Below are positions 43,954 to 52,818 of a stretch of DNA of 64,000 nt, in pieces. The notes under the pieces were generated by a model, which was given only the letters and a program-made list of their open reading frames with translations, had not been told where the DNA came from and made no database searches. The translations under genes and the position numbers were made by a program. Within the stretch, counting starts at the first letter, position 1, and the number at the start of each line of letters is the position of its first letter. The DNA is from Methanothermobacter sp. GTDB lineage: Archaea; Methanobacteriota; Methanobacteria; Methanobacteriales; DSM-23052. The stretch covers positions 389,267-453,266 of the forward strand of contig JASFYN010000001.1 of assembly GCA_030055615.1 (NCBI GenBank), given 5' to 3'.

Positions 43954-44189
43954 AGAAAATGTCAGTGGCTTGTATAGCGGCTTACAGTGGCTAATCTTTT
44001 TAATGACTCTTTATTTTTAAATTCCTTTTGCAAGGACGAAAGAAGTACAACCAAGAAAGCTTTTATCTTTTTTTGGGGGTAACTCCCTTTTGAGGGGATA
44101 GAAAAGGTAAATGTCGAAAAATTTAAATATCTCCAATTTTTAAATATTTTGTTAGGATGGTCCCATATAGTGTGTTCGAAACTCGAATT
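43954..44189. other. Intergenic region after ppcA
   Basis: 236 AT-rich bases without a convincing gene. Poly-T runs at about 43997-44020 and 44069-44075 on the plus strand are probable ppcA termination signals. GGGGGTAACTCCC near 44076 can form a short hairpin. Confidence 0.4.
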
Positions 44190-44202
44190 TGGATATAAAA
44201 CC
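44190..44202 (+). promoter_or_regulatory. Candidate promoter for the RNA/tRNA-Gln locus
   Basis: TGGATATAAAACC is a good TATA-like element about 25 bases before a GC-rich stretch that begins GGCGGGGG. No TATA box is seen directly upstream of either tRNA-Gln, so this may drive the whole locus. Confidence 0.45.
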
Positions 44203-44215
44203 ATGCATTATATAA

Positions 44216-44340
44216 TGGCGGGGGATGGCGGAGCCGCGGATCCCGCAAACCAGCACATGAAAGTGGAGCTTGGAGCACCAGCTAAACCTTGGAAGCCCCT
44301 ATCATGGGGGTAATTGGCAGTTGGAAGTGGCTTTAATCTT
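44216..44340 (+). ncRNA. Candidate GC-rich structured RNA upstream of tRNA-Gln
   Basis: About 110 bases rich in G and C within AT-rich flanks, a common mark of structured RNA in thermophiles. Visible stems: GCGGG paired with CCCGC (44217-44245), AGCT-T-GG with CC-AGCT (44267-44283), and CCCC with GGGG around 44297-44310. A plus-strand 18-codon frame (ATG 44257 to TAA) also exists. A sequence with the same two motifs occurs at 60501-60523. No known RNA family is recognised. Confidence 0.4.
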
Positions 44341-44344
44341 TTAT

Positions 44345-44416
44345 AGTCCCGTGGGGTAGTGGCAATCCTGATGGGCTCTGGACCCATCGACAGCGGTTCG
44401 ACTCCGCTCGGGACTA
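44345..44416 (+). tRNA. tRNA-Gln (anticodon CTG)
   Basis: Seven-pair acceptor stem AGTCCCG/CGGGACT, T-arm AGCGG-TTCGACT-CCGCT, and anticodon loop CTCTGGA on an ATGGG/CCCAT stem, giving anticodon CTG. Discriminator A; CCA is not encoded. Followed 30 bases later by a second tRNA-Gln. In archaea it is charged with glutamate and amidated by GatDE. Confidence 0.95.
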
Positions 44417-44446
44417 TCCTATTATTCATTTTAGACAAGTGCTTAT

Positions 44447-44518
44447 AGTCCCGTGGGGTAGTGGTAATCCTACCGGGCTTTGGACCCGGTGACAGCGGTT
44501 CGACTCCGCTCGGGACTA
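44447..44518 (+). tRNA. tRNA-Gln (anticodon TTG)
   Basis: Same acceptor and T-arm as its neighbour. The anticodon loop is CTTTGGA on a CCGGG/CCCGG stem, giving anticodon TTG. CCA is not encoded. Most differences from the first copy lie in the anticodon stem and D arm, so the two arose by tandem duplication and now read both glutamine codons. Confidence 0.95.
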
Positions 44519-44552
44519 TCATCCCCAATATTACTTTTTTGAAGGTTTTAAA

Positions 44553-45671
44553 ATGGAGAGACTCCTTATAGTAGGTGTGAATACAAGGCCTGTTGCAGAG
44601 GCAGCATATGATCTTGGATTCGAGGTTTATTCTGTAAGCTATTACTGTCCAAGAGATTTTTATTCTTATCATGAAAGAAGGTGCATACTAGAACAGGAGC
44701 CCTTAAAATCTTCGGGGAGGTTCCATGAGAAATTCAAACCATCACATCTTAAAATTTTAGCTGAAGATTTTCTGGATGAGGTTGACAAGATTATAGTTTT
44801 AAGTGGAGGTTTCCCCGAGGATTTCCCTTCCCGGAAAATCCTTGGTAACAAGAAGACGCGGAAAATAGAAGACAAATACAGTTTATATAAGAAGTTGCGT
44901 GGGAAATTCAAAGTCCCAGAAACTTACAAGTTGGACGATATAAAAGAAGCATGGGAGATACAAGAACAGGAACCAGGAAAAAGATTCCTAATAAAACCTT
45001 TAATGGGGTCTGGGGGTTTTGGAGTTTCCCCCATATCAGGTTACAAGAGAAAGTTTGAGGGTCCTTTTATCTTACAAGAATTTATTGAAGGGTTGCATTT
45101 AAGTGCTTCTGTACTCTCCACTGGCAAGGATGTTATGACAATATTAACAAGCAGGCAGTTGATAGACACAAATATTAGAGGATGGGAGGATAATCTCATA
45201 TATTCGGGGAATATAGTGCCCGCACCTTACCCTGAGATTAAAAAGATAGGGGAGGATGTGATTAAGGGCTTGTCTCTTCTAGGATCAAATGGTGTTGACA
45301 TGGTTTTATCCCCTAATGGTTTATATGTGATTGAAGTTAATCCTCGCATACAAGGCACTTTTGAATGTGCCCAGCTTTCCCTTGGAATTAACATGTTATT
45401 TGCCCATATCCGGGCTTGTGAAGGAGAACTTGTAAACAGACCTTCGAGTAAAAGGTATACTGTAAAGAGGATAGTCTATGCCCCTTTCAGATGTCAAGTT
45501 GGCGATCTTAACCTTCCAGGGGTTTATGATATACCTTGTAGTGGTTCTATAATAGAAGCAGGTGAACCTCTGGTGACTTTGCTCAATTCTCATGAAAATC
45601 TCAATACTGTCTTGAGGAATATTAAAGTGAGTTTTGAACAAGTCATGGGGAGATTAAACGTTGTAGACTAG
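44553..45671 (+). CDS. ATP-grasp carboligase-like protein
   Basis: 372-residue ATP-grasp enzyme of the predicted ATP-dependent carboligase group. GVNTRPVAEAAYDLGFEVYS starts the preATP domain; FLIKPLMGSGGFGVSPISG is the nucleotide-binding loop, and VIEVNPRIQGTFECAQ is the metal-binding strand. It should join a carboxylate to an amine through an acyl phosphate. The methanogen tyramine-glutamate ligase MfnD is one ATP-grasp precedent, but I cannot claim identity. Four-base convergent overlap with the small membrane protein gene. Confidence 0.82.
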   Translation: MERLLIVGVNTRPVAEAAYDLGFEVYSVSYYCPRDFYSYHERRCILEQEPLKSSGRFHEKFKPSHLKILAEDFLDEVDKIIVLSGGFPEDFPSRKILGNKKTRKIEDKYSLYKKLRGKFKVPETYKLDDIKEAWEIQEQEPGKRFLIKPLMGSGGFGVSPISGYKRKFEGPFILQEFIEGLHLSASVLSTGKDVMTILTSRQLIDTNIRGWEDNLIYSGNIVPAPYPEIKKIGEDVIKGLSLLGSNGVDMVLSPNGLYVIEVNPRIQGTFECAQLSLGINMLFAHIRACEGELVNRPSSKRYTVKRIVYAPFRCQVGDLNLPGVYDIPCSGSIIEAGEPLVTLLNSHENLNTVLRNIKVSFEQVMGRLNVVD

Positions 45672-45829
45672 ACAGGCACCTTTATTATACCTAGGAGTAT
45701 TAATATGAATATGATGAGTCCTATTGCTATTAGTATCCTTGTGAGTATCATACCCCATGTTATTATGAGGAATATTTTAGCTCTCCTATCAGGGTCTTTG
45801 AGGTACTCTTCAATGGGGTCCTTGCTCAT
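45668..45829 (-). CDS. Small membrane protein, 53 residues
   Basis: Reads ATG 45829 to TAG 45668. The first 18 residues are charged (MSKDPIEEYLKDPDRRAK) and the rest is a nearly continuous hydrophobic stretch that could form one long or two short membrane helices, ending KVPV. GGGGGA lies nine bases upstream and the start overlaps the UPF0216 stop as ATGA, so it is very likely translated together with UPF0216. The stop overlaps the convergent ATP-grasp gene end by four bases. Family unknown. Confidence 0.75.
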   Translation of the reverse strand: MSKDPIEEYLKDPDRRAKIFLIITWGMILTRILIAIGLIIFILILLGIIKVPV

Positions 45830-46263
45830 TGGATGTCCCCCAGGTTGTTTACGAGGAAAATATATTGGGTTGTGGTTGGAAGTTCTCTTCTTAGAATCTT
45901 AATTTCGGGATTATAAATGTGTATTTCCTCTGGTATGTTATATTCGTCTACTTCCCTTCCTATAATCTTTGAGACTATTTTAACTTCTAGTTTACCCTTT
46001 ATCCTTGCACCGGAGATCGTTGCATCTATTTCTATGTATATAGGTAGCCTGAGACGTTTTTGTTCATCTTCGGGAAGTAACGAGGCTATAAATTCGAGTT
46101 CGTCTGCTTTGAACCTGTGTCTGCTCCCATCCGCCCCAATAACATGGGGTTTTTCTTCTCCTAAAAGTTCCTTGAGGGTTTTCCTCTTCCTTGGCACGTG
46201 CCTATTAAGGATGATAATTTGTTTCTTTATAATCCTTTCAGTTCTATCCATCTCATCTTTCAT
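45826..46263 (-). CDS. UPF0216 (DUF61) family protein
   Basis: 145-residue archaeal protein of unknown function. Conserved features are LNRHVPRKRKTLKELLGEE, ADGSRHRFKADELEFIASLLP and LPIYIEID. No catalytic motif is evident. ATG 46263, or the internal ATG 46251, is the start. It is coupled by ATGA to the 53-residue membrane protein downstream, which hints that UPF0216 works at the membrane. Confidence 0.8.
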   Translation of the reverse strand: MKDEMDRTERIIKKQIIILNRHVPRKRKTLKELLGEEKPHVIGADGSRHRFKADELEFIASLLPEDEQKRLRLPIYIEIDATISGARIKGKLEVKIVSKIIGREVDEYNIPEEIHIYNPEIKILRRELPTTTQYIFLVNNLGDIQ

Positions 46264-46317
46264 CACAAATATATTAATATTTTATAAAATATCAAAATAT
46301 GTATGGGGGGTGTTAAA

Positions 46318-46650
46318 GTGGATGTTGACATTGAACAATGTAGAGAAAATGATAAAATAAAAGAACTTATAAGTACAAGCGGACTCCCGATAAAGTATAT
46401 CAAGATCCTCTTGCGCTTGGCAGATGCTATATACCTTAATGCGATAAACTACAATGTCAAAATAGAGGATGGGGGGGTTTCAATCATCCTTGTTTCATCC
46501 AAAGGTGAGAATAATTTTGGAAAATTCACTACAAGTGCACTTACAAATGTATTCTACCGTATCCGAGAATTGGAGAAGGAACACGAAGACATAAACACAA
46601 AATGTATAATACATGATGACATCCTGGAAATCCAATTTAAATTTGCATAG
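46318..46650 (+). CDS. Small conserved protein of unknown function
   Basis: 110 residues starting at GTG 46318 (MDVDIEQCRENDK); the GGGGGGTG just upstream is its ribosome binding site, so ATG 46303 is not the start. Mixed alpha-beta composition with LPIKYIKILLRLADAIYL near the front and EDINTKCIIHDDILEIQF near the end. Not recognised. It begins the plus-strand pair with the next gene and diverges from UPF0216. Confidence 0.65.
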   Translation: MDVDIEQCRENDKIKELISTSGLPIKYIKILLRLADAIYLNAINYNVKIEDGGVSIILVSSKGENNFGKFTTSALTNVFYRIRELEKEHEDINTKCIIHDDILEIQFKFA

Positions 46651-46661
46651 GCTAGATAAAA

Positions 46662-47105
46662 ATGAGGTTAGATTATTATCACCAGGTAATAAAAGAGGTT
46701 GAAGACTTGGAAATTGACACTTCCACGCCTTCAAAGTTCAGAAAAACATTAATGAAGTTGAAAAGGAAAAAGAGGATCCTTAGAAGGTTAAAAAAGAAGT
46801 TGATGGACGATATAAGGGATATTGAAGTGGATTATCTTATAAAGAGAATGGCCATCCGCCGGGAAATAGAAGATTATGAAGCGAATCCATCAATATTCAA
46901 AAGATTATTGGGAAAAGACTCCAGCACTTTAAGACTAAAGGCATTGAAGAGGATTGAAAAGGATCGAGAAGTCAAGATAAAACCTTACAATGAAATTAGA
47001 GAACAAATAAATAAGCTACTTGATGATATTGATGAGATCATAATGGAACATGCCAGCCCAGATAGCAGAATAAAAAAAGAATTCAATCCACCAGAATTTA
47101 GATAG
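46662..47105 (+). CDS. Basic coiled-coil protein of unknown function
   Basis: 147 residues, highly charged and almost all helix-forming. LKRKKRILRRLKKKLMDDI is a strongly basic stretch around 28-46, and later heptads (IREQINKLLDDIDEIIME) suggest a second coil. Possibly nucleic-acid-binding. Lies 11 bases after the previous small gene. A GGGGG/CCCCC hairpin follows the stop. Confidence 0.65.
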   Translation: MRLDYYHQVIKEVEDLEIDTSTPSKFRKTLMKLKRKKRILRRLKKKLMDDIRDIEVDYLIKRMAIRREIEDYEANPSIFKRLLGKDSSTLRLKALKRIEKDREVKIKPYNEIREQINKLLDDIDEIIMEHASPDSRIKKEFNPPEFR

Positions 47106-47124
47106 TGGGGGAGATCAACCCCCA
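47106..47124. terminator. Hairpin between convergent genes
   Basis: TGGGGG and CCCCCA flank a seven-base loop directly after the stop of the coiled-coil gene and before the end of the ATP-synthase-linked gene on the other strand. It could end transcription from both sides, though no T-run directly follows. Confidence 0.45.
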
Positions 47125-47137
47125 TCAAATTGGATAT

Positions 47138-47527
47138 TTAGTGGGTTAACTCTACGGGTAAAAGTATGAGGACACCTAGAAGGTCATTCTTTTTTATCTC
47201 CCCACTTAAAGCCGCTACAAAAGTTGCATGGTCTGCGCTTCTCTCCATGCTAATAGGTAGAGGCACCTCTTCCCCAGTTGCAATTACATGGCCTAATCCA
47301 TGGGTTGCATAAGCACACAGATAGACTATATGATTGCTGGGTATCTTGATCCTCTTTATCTTGATTGGTTTTATTTCCCCTGCTTTTACCTTCACATCTT
47401 CAGCTGCAAGTATAGCCCTAAGGTGACCATAAATTTCAGCATCTATTAATCTGAAATCAACTAGTTCTTTCGCGTATTTTTCAGTTGCCCTTCTAACTTC
47501 GCCTAGTCTTGTTAATATCCTGACCAT
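47138..47527 (-). CDS. Uncharacterised protein after atpD (DUF22-like)
   Basis: 129-residue protein with a basic KPIKIKRIKIPSN segment, then AYATHGLGHVIATGEEVPLPI and a C-terminal LLGVLILLPVEL. It looks like the archaeal DUF22 group, but I am not certain. It shares its first base with the last base of atpD, so it is probably the last gene of the ATP synthase operon. A role in complex assembly is only inferred. Confidence 0.68.
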   Translation of the reverse strand: MVRILTRLGEVRRATEKYAKELVDFRLIDAEIYGHLRAILAAEDVKVKAGEIKPIKIKRIKIPSNHIVYLCAYATHGLGHVIATGEEVPLPISMERSADHATFVAALSGEIKKNDLLGVLILLPVELTH

Positions 47528-48168
47528 TACTCCATCTCCATGGATTCTTTAATCATCTTCAATCTTACAAAGTTCTCTCTTTCCATCTCCTCTAATCGCA
47601 TTTCAATGTAGCTGACTGTATTCTGCAATCTTGGTATAATTATGTTTTCAAGGGCGTTAACCCTCCTTTTTGTGGATTCTATCTCCCCCGCGAGTAACCT
47701 TACACTTTTCTCTATCTCCCCCAATTCTACTATGAGGGCTACTGATTCCTCAAATTTCTTAGCAGCCTCGTCAAGTTTAACTGAAGTGTCTGCTAGACCA
47801 TATCCTCGCTCAACCATGGATCTCTCAGTTGATTCTATCTCCACTACTGGGACAACAACACCCATTATATTCCTGGAATCTATTTCAACCTTGATAAACT
47901 CTTTAACCGCCATAGCGGCCTTGTTAACGGCCATGTCACCCATCATTATCTGTGCTTCCGTTAAATCCTCAAATGCCTCCTTCAATTTCTCTTCAACTCT
48001 TTCACGAGCTCCTCTAACCCTCTCTAGTATGTTGAAGAATTCCATGATAAGGGCGTTCCTCTTTTCCTTTAATAAGTCATATCCTTTGATAGCGAGCTTT
48101 TCTCTCTGTTTAAGTTTCAGAAGTTCCATCCTAGTAGGGTTGATCCCTTCAATTATCTCTTGCGCCAA
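47527..48168 (-). CDS. atpD: A-type ATP synthase subunit D
   Basis: 213-residue central rotor subunit. The N-terminal [32 protein letters not shown] (begins [14 protein letters not shown]) is typical, followed by a long antiparallel coiled coil ending with [19 protein letters not shown]. It couples catalysis in A3B3 to ring rotation. It lies 42 bases after atpB, the widest gap in the latter half of the operon, with a short GGGG/CCCC hairpin there. Confidence 0.95.
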   Translation of the reverse strand: MAQEIIEGINPTRMELLKLKQREKLAIKGYDLLKEKRNALIMEFFNILERVRGARERVEEKLKEAFEDLTEAQIMMGDMAVNKAAMAVKEFIKVEIDSRNIMGVVVPVVEIESTERSMVERGYGLADTSVKLDEAAKKFEESVALIVELGEIEKSVRLLAGEIESTKRRVNALENIIIPRLQNTVSYIEMRLEEMERENFVRLKMIKESMEME

Positions 48169-48210
48169 AATTCATCCCCCCAATAAAAGGGTAAAAATGT
48201 TTTTTTGGGG

Positions 48211-49602
48211 TTATTCCCCTTTTGGTAAGTATTTGTCGATGTGTTCTTCGGCAACTCTCTTGAGCTCTGCACGTGGTAATATGCTTAGAAGCTCCCAGCC
48301 AAGGTTGAGAGTCTCCTCTATTGACCTGTCTTCGTCACGTCCTTGGTTTATAAACCTTTTTTCGAATTCATCAGCAAATTGTAAGTATTTACGGTCTCTG
48401 TCAGTTAATGCTTCTTCACCCACCACGGCGACTAGGTCGCGGAGGTCTCGGCCTTCTGCATATGCAGAATATAGTTGGTCTGATACTCCACTATGGTCCT
48501 CTCTGGTTCTTCCCTCTCCTATGCCGCCGCTCATGAGTCTTGATAATGATGGTAGAACATCTACTGGGGGGTATATACCTTTACGGTGTAGTTCGCGGCT
48601 GAGCACTACTTGGCCCTCTGTAATGTAACCTGTGAGGTCTGGTATTGGATGTGTGATATCGTCTTGTGGCATGACTAGAATTGGCATCTGGGTTATTGAT
48701 CCTTTCTTGCCGATTATACGCCCTGCTCTTTCATAGATGCTTGCGAGGTCGGTATACATGTATCCTGGGTATCCTCTCCTACCAGGGACTTCTTCCCTTG
48801 CGGCTGATATCTCCCTTAAAGCTTCACAGTAGTTTGTCATGTCTGTTAGTATGACTAGTACGTGCATATCATGTTCAAATGCAAAGTATTCGGCTGTTGT
48901 GAGGGCCATTCTTGGTGTGATTATACGTTCGATGGCTGGGTCGTCTGCAAGGTTCATGAATACTGTTACGCGTTCGAGGGCGCCGGTTTGTTCAAAATCT
49001 CTCATGAAGTAATTGGCCTCTTCGTGTGTTATGCCCATGGCTGTGAATATGACTGCGAATTCACTCTCTTCTGTGAGAACTTTTGCTTGTCTTGCGATTT
49101 GTGCTGCCAGTTCATTGTGTGGCAATCCTGAGCCTGAAAAGATGGGTAGTTTCTGTCCTCTGACTAGTGTGTTCATTCCATCGATTGTTGATATACCTGT
49201 TTGGATGAACTCTGCGGGGAATGCTCTTGCTGATGGGTTTATTGGGTAACCGTTAATGTCAAGTTCTTTTTCTGGGATGATCTCTGGGCCGCCGTCTATG
49301 GGTTTTCCCGTACCGTCGAATATGCGGCCTAGCATGTCCATTGAAACGCCTATTTTTGCTGTTTCTCCTGTGAAGCGTATTTTGGTTGTTTCGGTGTTAA
49401 GGTCGCTTGTACCTTCAAATACTTGTACGACGGCGATGTCTTCTCGCACTTCAAGTACTTGGCCTCTTCTTTTCTCACCAGTGGGTGTTTCGATTTCGAC
49501 GATTTCACCATATGCTGCTCCTTCGACTCCTTCCACTATCATTAGGGGCCCTGACACTTCACTTACTGTGGTGTATTCTCGGGTTTTAATATCTACTTTC
49601 AT
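48211..49602 (-). CDS. atpB: A-type ATP synthase subunit B
   Basis: 463-residue non-catalytic nucleotide-binding subunit. It lacks a Walker A lysine: [17 protein letters not shown] replaces the P-loop, as normal for subunit [20 protein letters not shown] and [19 protein letters not shown] follow. Four-base overlap with atpA. Confidence 0.97.
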   Translation of the reverse strand: MKVDIKTREYTTVSEVSGPLMIVEGVEGAAYGEIVEIETPTGEKRRGQVLEVREDIAVVQVFEGTSDLNTETTKIRFTGETAKIGVSMDMLGRIFDGTGKPIDGGPEIIPEKELDINGYPINPSARAFPAEFIQTGISTIDGMNTLVRGQKLPIFSGSGLPHNELAAQIARQAKVLTEESEFAVIFTAMGITHEEANYFMRDFEQTGALERVTVFMNLADDPAIERIITPRMALTTAEYFAFEHDMHVLVILTDMTNYCEALREISAAREEVPGRRGYPGYMYTDLASIYERAGRIIGKKGSITQMPILVMPQDDITHPIPDLTGYITEGQVVLSRELHRKGIYPPVDVLPSLSRLMSGGIGEGRTREDHSGVSDQLYSAYAEGRDLRDLVAVVGEEALTDRDRKYLQFADEFEKRFINQGRDEDRSIEETLNLGWELLSILPRAELKRVAEEHIDKYLPKGE

Positions 49603-51359
49603 TTTAACACCTCATTACATTGTTGGACTATTTTTTCTTCGATTTCTTTGATTCTTTCATCGAATTCGTCTTCGGGTATGTATTTCATACGTCCGATTTC
49701 TTCTTTTACTGGTAAGTTTACTAGTTCTGCTGCGGGTGCTCCTCTTTCTAGTGCTTCTGTGGCATGTTCGTGGAATTTCATTATAGTTTTGAGCATTTTT
49801 AATTGTTTTTTTGGTGAGCAGTAGGTATCGACTTCGTGGTAGGCGTTTTGTTGGAGGAAGTCTTCACGTATCATTCTCGTGGTTTCTAGGGTTATTCTTT
49901 CTCTATCTGGTAGTGCGTCGGGTCCTACGAGTTGTACTACTTCTTGGAGTTCGGCTTCTTTTTGGAGTAGTGCCATTGCGTTGTCTCTTGTGGTTCTCCA
50001 TTCTGGGTCGACGTTTTTAGCCCACCATTTTTCTATGCTGTCGATGTATAGTGAATAGCTTTGGAGCCAGTCTATGGCTGGGAAGTGTCTTTTGTCTGCA
50101 AGTGAAGCGTCAAGTGCCCAGAAAACTTTACATATTCTTAGGGTGTTCTGTGTGACGGGTTCTGAGAAGTCTCCTCCTGGTGGGGATACTGCGCCTACTA
50201 TTGATACTGATGCTATTTTGTCTTCTGTTCCGGCTGTTATGACTCTGCCGGCTCTTTCATAGAATTGGGCGAGTCTTGATGCGAGGTATGCTGGGTATCC
50301 TTCTTCCCCTGGCATTTCTTCGAGTCGGCCTGAGATTTCTCTCATTGCCTCTGCCCATCTTGACGTTGAGTCTGCCATGAGGGCTACATCATATCCCATG
50401 TCCCTGAAGTATTCGGCGATGGTTATACCGGTGTATACGCAGGCTTCCCTTGCGGCTACTGGCATGTTTGAGGTGTTTGCGATGAGCACTGTCCTGTCCA
50501 TGAGGGGTTTTCCTGTTTTTGGGTCTTCGAGTTCTGGGAAGTCCTTTAGTACTTCTGTCATTTCGTTACCTCTTTCTCCACATCCAACATAAACTATGAT
50601 GTCGGCGTCTGCCCATTTGGCTAACTGTTGTTGGGTTACGGTTTTCCCGGATCCGAATGGTCCTGGTATTGTTGCTGTTCCACCTTTTGCCACTGGGAAG
50701 AAGGTATCCTGTGCTCTTTGACCGGTTATGAGTGGTACGTCAGGGTCTAGTTTTTTCTTGTATGGTCTTGGTCTTCTGACTGGCCATTTTTGCATCATCT
50801 GGATTTCTTCGGTGCCGGTTTCTGTTTCTACTTCTGCTATGGTGTCTAGTACTGTGTATTCTCCTTGTGGTTCTATGCTTTTCAACGTCCCTGAAATGTT
50901 CGGTGGTATCATTATTTTGTGTGTGACTGCTGAGGTTTCTTGGACTTCTCCGATAATGTCTCCGCCCTGTATTTTTTGTCCAGGTTCTGCTAGTGGTTTG
51001 AATTCCCATTTTTTGTCCTTTGGGAGTGGGGGTACGTCAACGCCTCTTTGTATGTAGTCTCCTGTGAGTATTTTGATGTTTTCTAGTGGTCTTTGTATAC
51101 CATCAAAGATGGAACCGATGATCCCTGGGCCTAGTTCTACTGAGAGGGGGCCTCCTGTGCTTTCCACTGTTTCTCCTGGTTTGATCCCGGTTGTTTCTTC
51201 GTAAACTTGAACGGTGGCTGTGTCACCTTCAAGTTCGATGATTTCTCCTATTAGTTTTTCTTCACCTACTTTTACCATTTCATACATTTGGGTTCCTCTC
51301 ATTCCTTCCGCGATGATAACGGGACCTGCGACTTTAATAATTTTTCCTTTCTTTATCAT
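49599..51359 (-). CDS. atpA: A-type ATP synthase subunit A (catalytic)
   Basis: 586-residue catalytic subunit. Walker A is [15 protein letters not shown] near residue 234, preceded by the A-type non-homologous insertion (about 110-200, [15 protein letters not shown] onward). [14 protein letters not shown] and [20 protein letters not shown] are conserved. No intein interrupts the P-loop. ATGA overlaps join it to atpF and atpB. Confidence 0.98.
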   Translation of the reverse strand: MIKKGKIIKVAGPVIIAEGMRGTQMYEMVKVGEEKLIGEIIELEGDTATVQVYEETTGIKPGETVESTGGPLSVELGPGIIGSIFDGIQRPLENIKILTGDYIQRGVDVPPLPKDKKWEFKPLAEPGQKIQGGDIIGEVQETSAVTHKIMIPPNISGTLKSIEPQGEYTVLDTIAEVETETGTEEIQMMQKWPVRRPRPYKKKLDPDVPLITGQRAQDTFFPVAKGGTATIPGPFGSGKTVTQQQLAKWADADIIVYVGCGERGNEMTEVLKDFPELEDPKTGKPLMDRTVLIANTSNMPVAAREACVYTGITIAEYFRDMGYDVALMADSTSRWAEAMREISGRLEEMPGEEGYPAYLASRLAQFYERAGRVITAGTEDKIASVSIVGAVSPPGGDFSEPVTQNTLRICKVFWALDASLADKRHFPAIDWLQSYSLYIDSIEKWWAKNVDPEWRTTRDNAMALLQKEAELQEVVQLVGPDALPDRERITLETTRMIREDFLQQNAYHEVDTYCSPKKQLKMLKTIMKFHEHATEALERGAPAAELVNLPVKEEIGRMKYIPEDEFDERIKEIEEKIVQQCNEVLK

Positions 51360-51676
51360 TTTACCAACTCTATTCCAATTACTCTTTTGATAAGCTCTCT
51401 TAGGGGTTCTACTCTTTCTTCAGAGGGACCGTATTTATCGGGTATTTCTATTATGATGGGTAGTGCGCGTGATCCGCTGGTTTCATCAATAAATTCTCTT
51501 AATTCGTCACCAATTTTTTCTGTGATTATTATAATAGAAACCTCCTTTTTTATAAGGTCTCTGATGATCTTTTCAGCTTCTTCTGGGGTTTCAACAGCAT
51601 GTCCTTCTTTTATACCTGCTAACCTGAAACCTGTTACGGTGTCTGCATCTGCGACTACTGCTATTTGAGTGCTCAT
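51356..51676 (-). CDS. atpF: A-type ATP synthase subunit F
   Basis: 106-residue central-stalk subunit with a CheY-like fold: [19 protein letters not shown], then [11 protein letters not shown], and a C-terminal helix ([14 protein letters not shown]). ATGA overlaps with atpC upstream and atpA downstream. Confidence 0.95.
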   Translation of the reverse strand: MSTQIAVVADADTVTGFRLAGIKEGHAVETPEEAEKIIRDLIKKEVSIIIITEKIGDELREFIDETSGSRALPIIIEIPDKYGPSEERVEPLRELIKRVIGIELVK

Positions 51677-52800
51677 ATTAACATCTCCTTAAGTATGGGT
51701 TCTGGGAAGGCTACTTCTCTTTTACTGCGCGCGATTACTTTGAGGTTTTTGATTTCGGCCTCTTTTCGACTGAGGAATGTTATTATTGGACCTACACCGA
51801 GGGGTCTTTTTAATGCGAAGGTTCTTGCGGTTTCATTGATGTATTTTTCCAATGCTCTCTCGAATGTGGCTAGTGATCCTGTTTCTTCATATTTTGGGAA
51901 CGCTTCTGCGAGTACTGGGCCATAATCTGTGCCTTCTAATTCGCTTATCATGCCTTTTATGTTTTCTGCTTCCATGAGGTATTCTAGTTTCCATTCGGGT
52001 AATTGATAACTTTCTGGTATTATATAGGGGCTTATGTCCTCGTATTTGAGGTTGTCGGCCTTTGCACGGAGTATTATTTTGAGGTTTGTAGCGTCTATTT
52101 GCGCGCCAAAGTATGTGCGCAGTATCTCGATGTCTTCTTTTGGGATTGATATTTCCTCTAGGACTTCTAGGAGGCTTTCCATGTAGTACTTATCGAGGGC
52201 GGCTTCAAAGGGTAAGAGCATCCCTGTTTTTTCATAATCTGGGAAGGCTGATTCTAATATTGGACCATATTCTGTGTCTTCAAGGGCTGCTATTATATCC
52301 TCGACCGTTTTGAGGTCTGTTAACTTTTTTAGCTTGTCTTTTAATTCGCCGAAAGGTATTAGGAGGTCCATTGTCTCTTCTGGACTTAGACCAGTATCTT
52401 TGGCTGTTAGGAGACTTTTTATGTTTTTGATATCCCATTTTTTAGATTGTATCTCGAATACTCTCTTCAGTCTTTTTGGTGCTATTTCTGTGATTAGTTG
52501 GTAGATTTCTGCGAGTTGGCTTTCAAGGGCTTTTTCGATAGGGTACTCATCTATGTATTTTGCGTAATCTGGGAAGCCCCTCAAGTAATTTTTGAACTCT
52601 TTAAGGTTTTCAGTCTCTATGATTTCTGTGAATTGTCTGTCTGTGAATAGACGCCCCATTCTTGCTCTCACTCTTGCTGTGGGATATGCGAATGGTACAA
52701 CGTCTCTGAGAAACCTTATTGTAGGTACTATTATGATGATGGCTCCTGCAGCTGCCACTATACTTATCAGCGCCTTTAACATGGTGGGGCTGTCAATCAT
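51673..52800 (-). CDS. atpC: A-type ATP synthase subunit C
   Basis: 375-residue funnel-shaped subunit linking the central stalk to the rotor ring. FLRDVVPFAYPTARVRARMG starts the conserved domain and there are three repeated helical units with RGFPDYAKYIDEYPIEKAL-like signatures. The first 30 residues are hydrophobic (LISIVAAAGAIIIIVPTI), a predicted membrane anchor absent from most soluble C/d subunits. As I recall it also occurs in M. thermautotrophicus. Confidence 0.95.
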   Translation of the reverse strand: MIDSPTMLKALISIVAAAGAIIIIVPTIRFLRDVVPFAYPTARVRARMGRLFTDRQFTEIIETENLKEFKNYLRGFPDYAKYIDEYPIEKALESQLAEIYQLITEIAPKRLKRVFEIQSKKWDIKNIKSLLTAKDTGLSPEETMDLLIPFGELKDKLKKLTDLKTVEDIIAALEDTEYGPILESAFPDYEKTGMLLPFEAALDKYYMESLLEVLEEISIPKEDIEILRTYFGAQIDATNLKIILRAKADNLKYEDISPYIIPESYQLPEWKLEYLMEAENIKGMISELEGTDYGPVLAEAFPKYEETGSLATFERALEKYINETARTFALKRPLGVGPIITFLSRKEAEIKNLKVIARSKREVAFPEPILKEMLI

Positions 52801-52818
52801 GTATGATCTCTCCCTTTT

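Noticed and set aside
44257-44313. 18-codon frame inside the candidate RNA
   Set aside because: Has an ATG and stop but no ribosome binding site; the stems in the same stretch explain the composition better, though a small peptide is not excluded.
44208-44672. 154-codon minus-strand frame across the tRNA-Gln genes
   Set aside because: It is antisense to two clear tRNAs and the candidate RNA; the repeated SGVEPLS-type peptide merely reflects the duplicated tRNAs.
48211-48225. GGGG/CCCC hairpin at the atpB stop as a transcription attenuator lowering subunit D
   Set aside because: Only four pairs, overlapping the stop codon; too weak to call from sequence.
49599-51359. Intein in the atpA P-loop
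   Set aside because: The Walker A region is continuous and the protein has the normal 586-residue length.
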